A DNA stretch of 64,000 nucleotides, taken from VAZQ01 sp036555745 (GTDB lineage Bacteria > Pseudomonadota > Alphaproteobacteria > Rhizobiales > Xanthobacteraceae). The stretch is from assembly GCA_036555745.1 (NCBI GenBank), contig DATBKV010000112.1:1-64000 (forward strand). Reading direction: 5' to 3'. The notes beneath the pieces are model-generated. The model saw only the letters and a program-made list of their open reading frames with translations, had not been told where the DNA came from and made no database searches. Position numbers and translations under genes: made by a program. Each line of letters begins with the position of its first letter. The first letter of the stretch is position 1. Shown one piece after another: positions 11,370 to 19,212 of this stretch.

Positions 11370-12080
11370 TTATTGCGAACCGGGCGGCGGTGGTCCTGCT
11401 CCGACGGTCGACGACGGGTGATTCGTCGGCTTCCGCCCGTTCGAAAACGGCTGGGTATAGTCCCAAGGAGTCGCGGTCTGCCGGAACTCCGCCGGCACCT
11501 GTTCGATGGCCGGCATGTGAACTGCGGGGTTGACCGTCGTGCCCCACTGGCCGCCGGGGGCTTTGCTGATGCTTTCGATGTAAGCCACCATGTCCCAGAT
11601 GATGTTGTCGGGCAGCACCGAGCCCCAGGCCGGCATGCCGAGAGGTGCGCCGTGGGAGATCACGAGATAGATGCTGGCCGGATCGGACCCGAACTTGAAA
11701 ACGGAATTGCTGAGCGAGAGGCCCATGCCGCCGCCGCCGTTCGCCGCATGGCATCCAACGCAATTGAAGCTGTTGAAATATTTCATCCCGCGTGTCGCGG
11801 CATTGGGATCGTCGCCGACCGGGTTCTTGATTTTTCCAAGCTCCACGTCGCCGGGTATGATCTTGACCTGCGGAACCAACAGCAGGTCACCGGCCGAATT
11901 TGTGAGTTCGTTGATCTTGTTTGCCGCGTTCGGATTCTGCCCCAGCGTTTGCTGAGCCGGCGTTCCGGGCGGGATATTGGGCGGATCGAGATTGTCCGCC
12001 CTGGTGGAGTGCATGAGCAGCAGGCTCGAAAAGACCAGCAGCCCCGCACCAGCCGACGCCATTCGGAAGAATCTGGCCAT
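11370..12080 (-). CDS. Exported cytochrome c with Pro-rich tail
   Basis: 236 residues with an N-terminal signal peptide (cleavage probably after STRA near residue 28), a heme c site CVGCH at 107-111 and a probable Met ligand in LGMPAWG near residue 150. The approximately 75-residue leading segment and the C-terminal tail (ending GAGPPPPGSQ) are unusual for a small cytochrome c. The ATG is preceded by AGGAGAG. It sits 13 bases after the MoxJ-like gene and 12 before subunit II. The position suggests it carries electrons from the PQQ dehydrogenase to the caa3 oxidase. Confidence 0.9.
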   Translation of the reverse strand: MARFFRMASAGAGLLVFSSLLLMHSTRADNLDPPNIPPGTPAQQTLGQNPNAANKINELTNSAGDLLLVPQVKIIPGDVELGKIKNPVGDDPNAATRGMKYFNSFNCVGCHAANGGGGMGLSLSNSVFKFGSDPASIYLVISHGAPLGMPAWGSVLPDNIIWDMVAYIESISKAPGGQWGTTVNPAVHMPAIEQVPAEFRQTATPWDYTQPFSNGRKPTNHPSSTVGAGPPPPGSQ

Positions 12081-12093
12081 GATGCTCTCCTGC

Positions 12094-13002
12094 CTATCGT
12101 CTCAGATCGGATCGCCGGCCTTCGGCTTTTGATTGCTCGGGGCCCAGCGGCAGCGTTGGGATGCGGTAACTCGCCAGCAGCGCCTCGATCTGCGGACGCT
12201 TGCGGTCGATGATTTCATCGAGTTGCACCTTTCGCGCGTGATCTCCTTTGCGAACCGCAAGCGAAATGTCGTAGCCGAACATCAGCGGAGCAAACGATTC
12301 CGTGTCCGTGATCGGCGTGACCGTCAGCGGGATCTTCGATTTGCCGGCAAAATAGCCGGCCAGCGGCCCCCAGACGGCCGCGATGTCGACGTCACCGCGC
12401 TCGACCGCGGCAATGATTTCCGCCGGCGGATTGGGCTTGGTGTAATCACCGTAGACCGTATACCCCACCACGTTGTTGACGATCCCTTGCGCTGAGAGCG
12501 CGTGCGCCGGGGGCGTGTTGAAGCCGTCATCGCCGATCAACTGCACGCCGATTCTGAGCGCCTGCAGCCGGGGGTCCTTGATCGATTGTATGCCCAGGTG
12601 GGCGTCGGCGCGCGAGACGAACACGTAAGTCGAACGATAGTAGGGCTTTGTCGGCTCGATCATGTCGAGCTTGGTCGGCATGCCCATGACGACGTCGCAC
12701 AGCCGTGCCTTCAGAGTTTGGCGCACGAACCCGCGGCGCTGCGCGTGCCACGCGTACGTGACGGGTTCGTGCAGCTCGGCGGCAAACAGATCCGCGAGCT
12801 TGTTCTCAAATCCTGCCTTCGCCTCGTTTGAGAACGGAAGGTTGTTGGGATCGGCACAGACCCGAAATGCCTTCGGCGCCGCCGATGGTGAGCTTTGCGC
12901 TTCTGCCTGATCCTGCGCTGCCGCGGCACCGCTGATGGCGAGCGCCGCGCTTGCAGCCATTCCCGCCCAAAGCCAGATGCGCCTGCGATCGCTTCGGTTC
13001 AT
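12094..13002 (-). CDS. Quinoprotein-associated periplasmic binding protein (MoxJ/XoxJ-like)
   Basis: 302 residues with a signal peptide (cleaved near AAAAQDQ) and a type 2 periplasmic binding fold. The opening RVCADPNNLPFSNE is characteristic of the subfamily encoded beside PQQ-dependent dehydrogenases (MoxJ/XoxJ). These proteins are thought to help activate or mature the dehydrogenase rather than import a solute. The start ATG overlaps the dehydrogenase stop by 4 bases (ATGA), so the two are translated together. No ABC permease or ATPase is nearby, which supports a non-transport role. Confidence 0.88.
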   Translation of the reverse strand: MNRSDRRRIWLWAGMAASAALAISGAAAAQDQAEAQSSPSAAPKAFRVCADPNNLPFSNEAKAGFENKLADLFAAELHEPVTYAWHAQRRGFVRQTLKARLCDVVMGMPTKLDMIEPTKPYYRSTYVFVSRADAHLGIQSIKDPRLQALRIGVQLIGDDGFNTPPAHALSAQGIVNNVVGYTVYGDYTKPNPPAEIIAAVERGDVDIAAVWGPLAGYFAGKSKIPLTVTPITDTESFAPLMFGYDISLAVRKGDHARKVQLDEIIDRKRPQIEALLASYRIPTLPLGPEQSKAEGRRSDLRR

Positions 13003-14930
13003 TTGCCGGGCGCCTTGTTGCCTGGAGGCGCCGCACCGGTCGTTGCGGGCTGTGGCGCTGTTGGCCCCGATGCTGCCCGCTGGTTCTCGGGCAATGCGAA
13101 CACAAGGAGCGTGCTGCCTCCGGCGGTTACGCTCGGCAGGTCCTGGGTCGCTCCGACAAATCCCAGGGCCGCATTGCGAACCCGCGGATCGACCTCCGCG
13201 TTCGCCACCGCGCCCGGCCATCCGCCAATGCCGCACAGAATTGCGACGTATTGAGTACCGTTGACGGCGTAGGTGATCGGCTGGCCGATGATCCCGGAGG
13301 GCGTGTTGAATTCCCAGAGCACCTTTCCGCTCTTGGCATCCACCGCTTTGAACTTGCGGTCCATGGTGCCGTAGAAAGCCACATCGCCGGCGGTGACGAC
13401 CGTGCCACTCCACACCGGGAACTTCTCGTGGATGGCCCAGACCTTCTGTTGCTTTTCCGGATCCCATGCCAGGAATTCGCCCCGATAGTCGTCTCCCGGG
13501 GTGCCGTACATGTCCACGGTCGCGCCGACGAATGGCGTTCCGGCGATATAGCCGACCTCGCTGGACCTCCAGTTCATGCAGAGATGTTGATGCGGCACAT
13601 ACAAGAGCTTGGTTCGCGGCGAATAGGCTGACGGCTGCCAATCCTTGACGCCGGGCGCGGCCGGGCAAACGTTGACGATGGTCTTGCCTACGGCCGGATG
13701 CATCTGCGGATCGGGAGTATGGCGCGCGGTCTTGGGATTCCAATCGACGTAGGCGTTCACCTTGTCGTAGGCCTTCGCCGAAAGGACTTCGCCGGTTTGT
13801 CGGTCGATCACATACATGTGCCCGTTGCGGGCGACATGGACGAGCACCTTCCTGGCTTGGCCATTGACCGGCAAATCCATGAGGATGTTTTCGTTGATCT
13901 CGTCATAGTCCCAGAGTTCATGCGGATTTACCTGGTAAGCCCACTTCGCCTTCCCGGTATCCGGGTCGCGCGCGAAGATCGCGGTCGTCCACATGTTGTC
14001 GCCGGGGCGTTGATCGGCATTCCACGGACCGGCGTTCGCGGTGCCGTAGTAGATGAGGTTGAGGTCGGGATCGTATGAGATCCAACCCCAGAACGTTCCG
14101 CCACCGATCTTCCAAGCATCCGGCGGCCAGCTCTTCACGCCCAGGTCCTTGCCCTTCATCCAGTCGTAATAGGGCTTGAAGTCGCCATCGATCAGCACGT
14201 CGCTGTCAGGCCCGGTGGCATAAGCGCGCCAGGCGATCTTGCCGGTGTTTTCATCGACCGCGGTGAGCCAGCCGCGCACGCCGAGTTCACCGCCGCTGTT
14301 GCCGATCAGCACCTTCCCCTTGACCACCAACGGCGCCATCGTAATGGTTTCGCCCTTGTTGAGGTCGGCGAGCTTGGCGTGCCAGAGCTCCTTGCCGGTG
14401 TCCGCGTCGATCCCGACCGAGTAGCCGTCCAGCGTGTTGAGGAAGATTTTTCCATTGTCGTAGGCGAGTCCGCGGTTCACGACATCGCAGCAGGCGACAC
14501 CAACTGCGGACAGGTTCGGCCGCGGCGTGTACGACCACTTCAGATCACCGGTGGCGGCATCGAGCGCGAACACCCGGTTCGGATGCGGCCCGGCATAGGG
14601 GCTGACCACGTACATCGTTCCGTTGACGACCAGCGGGGCTGCTTCCTGGCCGCGGTCCGCGCCGACGGAGAAACTCCAGGCGACTTTCAACTCGGAGACG
14701 TTGCTGGTCTTGATTTGATCGAGTTTGCTGAACCGCGTGTTCGCGTAATTCTTGGGCGCCATCACCCACTGATTGTCATCCTGGCTCAGCGACGCGAGAT
14801 CGCCGCCTTGTGGGGGCGTCGCACTCTGACCTAACGGCGGCTGGTTTTGCGCGAGAGAGGGGGCTGTCTGAATTGCGATCATCATGAGGGCGACAGAAAG
14901 CGTACGGCCGAGAATCTCGCAGCGGCTCAT
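12999..14930 (-). CDS. xoxF: PQQ-dependent (lanthanide-type) alcohol dehydrogenase, XoxF-like
   Basis: 643 residues, a periplasmic eight-bladed propeller quinoprotein that oxidises methanol or another primary alcohol and passes electrons to cytochrome c. After a signal peptide (about 1-27) come the adjacent-Cys disulfide C147-C148 (VACCDVV) and the metal ligands E215 (GGELGVRG), N299 (GTANAGPW), catalytic D341 and D343 (LWDYDEIN). The extra Asp two residues after the catalytic one marks lanthanide-dependent XoxF-type enzymes; calcium enzymes have Ala there. Tryptophan-docking repeats such as AVDENTGKIAW occur throughout. The ATG at 14930 has an AGGAAGG site, whereas an upstream in-frame start adds a sequence that is not signal-like. 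The substrate cannot be read from the sequence. It is the first gene of the oxidase operon. Confidence 0.88.
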   Translation of the reverse strand: MSRCEILGRTLSVALMMIAIQTAPSLAQNQPPLGQSATPPQGGDLASLSQDDNQWVMAPKNYANTRFSKLDQIKTSNVSELKVAWSFSVGADRGQEAAPLVVNGTMYVVSPYAGPHPNRVFALDAATGDLKWSYTPRPNLSAVGVACCDVVNRGLAYDNGKIFLNTLDGYSVGIDADTGKELWHAKLADLNKGETITMAPLVVKGKVLIGNSGGELGVRGWLTAVDENTGKIAWRAYATGPDSDVLIDGDFKPYYDWMKGKDLGVKSWPPDAWKIGGGTFWGWISYDPDLNLIYYGTANAGPWNADQRPGDNMWTTAIFARDPDTGKAKWAYQVNPHELWDYDEINENILMDLPVNGQARKVLVHVARNGHMYVIDRQTGEVLSAKAYDKVNAYVDWNPKTARHTPDPQMHPAVGKTIVNVCPAAPGVKDWQPSAYSPRTKLLYVPHQHLCMNWRSSEVGYIAGTPFVGATVDMYGTPGDDYRGEFLAWDPEKQQKVWAIHEKFPVWSGTVVTAGDVAFYGTMDRKFKAVDAKSGKVLWEFNTPSGIIGQPITYAVNGTQYVAILCGIGGWPGAVANAEVDPRVRNAALGFVGATQDLPSVTAGGSTLLVFALPENQRAASGPTAPQPATTGAAPPGNKAPGK

Positions 14931-15383
14931 GACCGAAAACCTTCCTGTGATGGGATGACGCTCTGGAACGTGCTTTCCCGCCCTTCTGTTCCGCACATGC
15001 GACCTTTTTCGCAGCCAAGCTTGCCGCGGCTCTGTCGGACTGTCGGGAATGCGACTTGAGCTCGCCCGACTTCCTCGACCGATGGCGACCTCGCATGGGA
15101 CGAGAAAATTTGGGGCTATTTGGATGTTTCGTGCTTGCGCCAGTCACTCGCCTGCACCTGCCGCCTCATCTGTTCCGCAGCCGACGCTTCGGGCGAAAGG
15201 CCTTTGCCGCGCTCTCATGCGACGTTCTGTCTTTACGCGCCTGCGAATAACGTCGCTGTTCAGCAGCCGCGGCGTGGAACGGGGCTGGCGATGAGGCGTT
15301 GCGGTCTTGCCCAGAGACTTCATGCCGTGTTTGCGCTGTACAAGACATTGGTCGGCGCCCGGCTTCGACGTGAGGACAAGCCA
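14931..15383. promoter_or_regulatory. Divergent promoter region between the xoxF operon and the cytochrome c gene
   Basis: About 450 bases separate the two divergent starts and must hold both promoters. I see no convincing sigma-70 boxes, operator palindrome or riboswitch. The part at 15090-15130 is locally poorer in GC (AAAATTTGGGG). The function is assigned from geometry only. Confidence 0.5.
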
Positions 15384-15887
15384 ATGCGATTGCTGAAACG
15401 AGCTTGCGTGCTGTCTCTTCTCGCGTCACCCGCAGTCGCCACGATACCTTGGGCAGCGGCAGCAGCTGAAAATGGCGCTCATCCGAACGGCAAATCCGTG
15501 TTCATGGACGCCCGCTGCTATGCCTGCCATGGCCAATATGGCAACGGCACCGTGGGTCCGCGGCTGCGCGAGAACCGTTTCGTCGGACTGCCCGACTACG
15601 TGGTGGGGCAGATCCTGGTCGGGCGCGGCGTCATGCCGTCGTTTGCCGAATCCCTCGACGACCAACAGATCGCGGCGGTGGCGACATACATCCGCACCAG
15701 CTGGGGCAACAACTTCGGCGCCGTCAGCGCGAGTCAGGTGGCCGACATCCGTCAGAAGGTGAAGCTCAATCCGCCGCCGGGCCAGCCGCACCTGCCGCCG
15801 GACGTGAAGCAGCCGCCACAGGCGCCGGTAGCGCCGCTGAAGCCGATGCCCCCGGGACAGGCGCAGCCGCCGGCCTCGCCGCATTAG
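15384..15887 (+). CDS. Small exported cytochrome c, possible XoxG-like electron acceptor
   Basis: 167 residues: a signal peptide (to about 27), heme site CYACH at 45-49, a Met ligand in GVMPSF near residue 84 and a Pro-rich C-terminal tail. Size and genomic position divergent to the XoxF-like gene resemble XoxG, the dedicated acceptor of XoxF dehydrogenases. The ATG is preceded by a GAGGA site; longer in-frame starts upstream have no coding-like content. The tail (PPGQPHLPPDVKQPPQAP) may tether or dock the protein. XoxG identity is inference. Confidence 0.87.
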   Translation: MRLLKRACVLSLLASPAVATIPWAAAAAENGAHPNGKSVFMDARCYACHGQYGNGTVGPRLRENRFVGLPDYVVGQILVGRGVMPSFAESLDDQQIAAVATYIRTSWGNNFGAVSASQVADIRQKVKLNPPPGQPHLPPDVKQPPQAPVAPLKPMPPGQAQPPASPH

Positions 15888-15918
15888 TGCAACCGTCCCC
15901 GCGCTCAGGAGAGTCGAC

Positions 15919-16812
15919 ATGAGAACATTTCGCCCGAGCCTTGCTCTAGCCGCGGGGGTCGCGCTTCTGCTTGCCGCGCCGCTTCCCGCCCGAGCACAAA
16001 AAAAACAGTGTCCGGTCAACCATGATCAGCTGGTTCAGGTTCTCCGCCAGAACGTGAAAGCCAGCGGCGGACCTGACAACGGCGGGTTGCCGGTGAACGA
16101 ATGGGCCGCGGTGGTCAATCGGGACGGCGTCGTGTGCGCAGTCGCCTTCAGCGGCACCGCGCCCACGGATCAATGGCTTGGCAGCCGCGCCATCGCGGTC
16201 GAAAAAGCGAATACCGTTAACGCCTTCGGCCTGGACAAGTATGCGATTTCGACCGCGAACCTGTGGGCGCAAGCGCAACCGGGCGGTTATCTTTATGGCG
16301 GCGCCGCCAGCAATCCCCCTGTTGCGCAGGAAATCTATCGTGGCGATCCGAGCAAATTCGGCACGGGCGCCGATCCTCTGGTTGGCAAGGTGCTCGGTGG
16401 CGTGATCGTCTTCGGTGGCGGTCTTGCCCTTTACCACGATGGCAAACTCGTCGGAGGACTTGGCGCCAGCGGCAACACCTCCTGTGCCGATCACAACATC
16501 GCGTGGCGGATCCGCCAGAAGCTCGGAATGGACCAGGTTCCAAACGGCCCCTCGCCGCAGCACAACGATGCCATCATTTACGACGTCGGCCCTGACGGGA
16601 AGAGCGAAAGCGGCTGGGGTCATCCGGAATGCGGCCATAACGCGCCACAGATCGCAAAGCAGATCGGCTCCGGAATCGTCAGCGTGGCGCAGTCGGGCAA
16701 GCCACCCGAGCAGCCCGCCACACAAGGCGCGGCATCGAGGCAGCAGCCCGCTGCCGGTACCGCGCCAGACCAGCACCCTGCTTCGCCGCCGCCGCCCAAG
16801 GTCAAGCCGTGA
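15919..16812 (+). CDS. Secreted HbpS/GlcG-family (DUF336) heme-binding-like protein
   Basis: 297 residues with a clear signal peptide (cleaved after ARA, before QKKQCP). The body carries HbpS/GlcG family features: AVAFSGTAPTDQWLGSRAIA near the start of the domain and the Gly-rich GGVIVFGGGLALYHDG segment. The C-terminus is a Pro/Gln/Ala-rich tail of about 60 residues. HbpS-like proteins bind heme or cobalamin or respond to oxidative stress in other bacteria. Here the gene follows a cytochrome c gene by 31 bases and sits beside a PQQ dehydrogenase, so a role in heme handling or redox protection in the periplasm is plausible but unproven. Confidence 0.8.
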   Translation: MRTFRPSLALAAGVALLLAAPLPARAQKKQCPVNHDQLVQVLRQNVKASGGPDNGGLPVNEWAAVVNRDGVVCAVAFSGTAPTDQWLGSRAIAVEKANTVNAFGLDKYAISTANLWAQAQPGGYLYGGAASNPPVAQEIYRGDPSKFGTGADPLVGKVLGGVIVFGGGLALYHDGKLVGGLGASGNTSCADHNIAWRIRQKLGMDQVPNGPSPQHNDAIIYDVGPDGKSESGWGHPECGHNAPQIAKQIGSGIVSVAQSGKPPEQPATQGAASRQQPAAGTAPDQHPASPPPPKVKP

Positions 16813-17162
16813 AACTGTTGATATTGGCGGCGCTGCGCGGGGCGCCACGGGGCGACATCCTGAGGCTTGTTGCCTGCGGACTGTTCGTCATGGGCTGGAG
16901 CCTGATGTGGGCACGCGCGCTGCAGTTGGTGCCCTATCCGCCGGTAGGCTTCTGCGTGCTGCTGGGGGCGGGCGGGCTAATGCTGATCGGATTGGCCGAT
17001 CCCAGACGGCTCCCAGCATGGACAAGATTTGATCGATTCGAGCCCGGCCGGTCTGCCCATCCAGCCGTGGACGCATCGGCGAGCAAGACACTGGCAGCGG
17101 ACCGCGATGGACAACCGCCCACGCCGGTGACGAACACGCTGCCGGCCTCTCCGGGCTGGTGA
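16809..17162 (+). CDS. Small membrane protein, unknown function
   Basis: 117 residues with two hydrophobic segments (about 19-41 and 44-62) and a polar, Pro-rich C-terminus. The start is GTG, overlapping the stop of the HbpS-like gene by 4 bases (GTGA), which argues that it is real and co-translated. No family recognised. Confidence 0.65.
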   Translation: MKLLILAALRGAPRGDILRLVACGLFVMGWSLMWARALQLVPYPPVGFCVLLGAGGLMLIGLADPRRLPAWTRFDRFEPGRSAHPAVDASASKTLAADRDGQPPTPVTNTLPASPGW

Positions 17163-17415
17163 GCTATCCGTCGAAGGGCAAGGCGGCGCGATCGCCCCTC
17201 TGGTGCGCCGCATCGGGCAAGCGCTGCTCGATGCGAACGGCTGGAACATGCTTGCGCAGCATCGGCCCTCGGTCTCGATAGGGTCAGCAGATGCGGGATC
17301 GCACGCTCGCAATTCCTCATCCCTGACTAAATCGAGAGCAGCCGGGAACCCAACTCCGAACAGCTTGTTGCCGCTAGGAGATACTTTGCCACTCGATGGC
17401 GCAGCAGGTGATGAT

Positions 17416-17874
17416 ATGGCGGACGCCTCAACTTCACACTCCCGGCAATCCGAAACCGCAGGCGAGAGTCAGAACCGATCGTCAGGCACCGCGAAAGAAC
17501 AGTTCGCGGAAACGGCGCAACGAACCCAAGCGCAGCTCAACGAGGATCTTGGGCCAGCAAAACGTAAGGCCAAGGACCTGGCCGAGGAGAACAAGGCGGC
17601 CGGCGCCGACAAGCTCAAGGACGTGGCGCAGGCCATCGACAGCGCCGCAGGACAGTTGGAAGGCGAAATGCCGATGGCGGCAACAGCCATCCGGGATGTG
17701 GCAGCCGGATTGGAGCAGGTTTCAACGAAGCTCAAGAATCAGAGCGTCGATGATCTGGCAAGCCAAGTCGGCAGCTTCGCGCGATCGCAACCCGTTGCAT
17801 TCTTTGCAGGAGCGGTCCTGACGGGCTTCGTCCTGTCGCGTTTCCTGAAAAGCTCGCCGGTAAAGGGAGCATAG
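17416..17874 (+). CDS. Helical membrane-anchored protein of the envelope cluster
   Basis: 152 residues: a long polar helical stretch (about 20-125, rich in Ala, Lys, Glu and Gln) and one C-terminal membrane segment containing VAFFAGAVLTGFVLSRFL. Architecture resembles DUF883/ElaB-like or nutrient-stress-induced membrane proteins, but I cannot name a family firmly. An AGGTGA site precedes the chosen ATG; upstream in-frame starts lie in DNA without coding character. It is 2 bases from the holin-like gene and probably starts a four-gene operon. Confidence 0.75.
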   Translation: MADASTSHSRQSETAGESQNRSSGTAKEQFAETAQRTQAQLNEDLGPAKRKAKDLAEENKAAGADKLKDVAQAIDSAAGQLEGEMPMAATAIRDVAAGLEQVSTKLKNQSVDDLASQVGSFARSQPVAFFAGAVLTGFVLSRFLKSSPVKGA

Positions 17875-17876
17875 CC

Positions 17877-18290
17877 ATGAGCCTGCGAGCGATCCCCGAT
17901 ATGCTGGTAGACCTCGCGAACGAGTTCACCACGCTCGTGCAAACCGAATCCGAGCTGGCCCGGACCGAAGTATCCGAGAACCTGGCCAAGCTCGCTGCCG
18001 GGCTTGGGCTACTGGTCGGCGGTGCCGTGCTACTCATTCCGGCGCTGGTCATCCTGCTTCAGGCCGCCGTCGCCGCACTGCAAACCCAAGGTCTTGCCGA
18101 ATATTGGTCCGCGCTCATCGTGGGCGGCGCCACGCTGGTGGTCGGGATCATTCTTTCCCTCATCGGGATCGGGCAGATCAAGCCCAGGAGTCTCGTGCCA
18201 CACCGAACCGTGCGTCAGCTTCAGCGTGATGTCTCGGTGGCCAAGCAGCAAGTGAGGACTGACGATGGCGACATCCAGCGAGCGGCTTGA
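17877..18290 (+). CDS. Holin-like (Holin-X/DUF1469) membrane protein
   Basis: 137 residues with an amphipathic N-terminus (LVDLANEFTTLVQTESELARTEV), two hydrophobic helices (about 44-68 and 78-103) and a charged C-terminus. This is the pattern of the phage_holin_3_6/DUF1469 family, which in non-phage settings is an envelope protein of unknown role. There is no phage context here. It overlaps the DUF3618 gene by 26 bases. Confidence 0.82.
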   Translation: MSLRAIPDMLVDLANEFTTLVQTESELARTEVSENLAKLAAGLGLLVGGAVLLIPALVILLQAAVAALQTQGLAEYWSALIVGGATLVVGIILSLIGIGQIKPRSLVPHRTVRQLQRDVSVAKQQVRTDDGDIQRAA

Positions 18291-19188
18291 ACGCGAAGCC
18301 GAACAGAGCCGGGAGCGGCTCGCGGCCAAGCTCGAGGCATTGCGAGCCCAGATCACCCCTGGGCACCTCTTCGATCAAGTGACGGACTACGCCAGACAGA
18401 GCGGGGGCGCCGAGTTGGTGCGTAACCTCGGCCGGCAGGTCAGGGACAATCCGCTGCCGCTGACCCTGATGAGCGCTGCCCTCGCCTGGTTGATGATGGG
18501 CAACCGCAGCAGCTCGGCGGGCACCGGCGCGATCGGGCGCGCCGTCGAGAACCTGGGCGAAAGCGCAAGGGATCTCACCGGGAGATTTAATGCCGGACAT
18601 GGCTCGGACGACATTGCCGATGCCTTCCGGGACCACCTTACGGGAGTGCAGCCTCCAACCCAGAAGGGCGCCGAGGCGCTGCGTGAGTCGGCCGCTGCGG
18701 CTGCTTCCCGCATGACCGAAGCGGGCGGACGTGCACGAGCGCGGCTCTCGGAGATTGGCGATCAGACCGCATCCGCTGCCGCGTCGGTGGGCGCTACGGC
18801 CTCGTCCGCATATCGGCGGGCGGGCGACTATGCCTCAGGCATGGCGCAAGGGGTGAGCGACCACGCTACGTCATTGGCGGAGAGCACGAGCGCGGCCAGC
18901 CGCAGCCTTGCAGATTTCTGCGCCGAGCAACCCCTGGTGCTCGCCGGGATTGGCCTTGCCTTGGGTGCAGGAGTCGGGGCCGTACTGCCGAGCACAACGG
19001 TGGAAAATCGGCTGATGGGCGAGAGTTCGGAAGAGCTCAAGCGCAAAGGCCAGGAAGTCGCATCCGATGCCTGGGATCAAGCCAAGAGCGCTGCCAAATC
19101 CGGCTACGAGGCGGCCAAGACCGAGGCAGAGCGACAGGGTGTCCCGTGGCGGGAAGCGGAAGAGACCGCACTCGCGCCGAAGGGCTGA
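18265..19188 (+). CDS. DUF3618-domain envelope protein
   Basis: 307 residues. The N-terminal 50 residues (SSERLEREAEQSRERLAAKL) match DUF3618. A short hydrophobic segment around residue 70-80 and a second near 218-236 (LVLAGIGLALGAGVGAVLP) suggest two membrane passes around a helical, Ala-rich middle. Proteins of this type are commonly encoded with holin-like and YihY genes in Hyphomicrobiales. Function is unknown; a structural or stress role in the envelope is inferred. Confidence 0.82.
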   Translation: MATSSERLEREAEQSRERLAAKLEALRAQITPGHLFDQVTDYARQSGGAELVRNLGRQVRDNPLPLTLMSAALAWLMMGNRSSSAGTGAIGRAVENLGESARDLTGRFNAGHGSDDIADAFRDHLTGVQPPTQKGAEALRESAAAAASRMTEAGGRARARLSEIGDQTASAAASVGATASSAYRRAGDYASGMAQGVSDHATSLAESTSAASRSLADFCAEQPLVLAGIGLALGAGVGAVLPSTTVENRLMGESSEELKRKGQEVASDAWDQAKSAAKSGYEAAKTEAERQGVPWREAEETALAPKG

Positions 19189-19212
19189 TCGCGCCAGCAA
19201 GGGGCCGGCATC

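Noticed and set aside
13003..13743. Upstream extension of the MoxJ-like gene into the XoxF-like gene
   Set aside because: It lies in another frame of the dehydrogenase gene. The signal peptide begins at 13002 and the ATGA overlap explains the real start.
17877..18290. Holin-like gene as evidence of a prophage
   Set aside because: No phage structural, integrase or lysis genes are nearby; the neighbours are DUF3618 and YihY genes typical of chromosomal envelope clusters.
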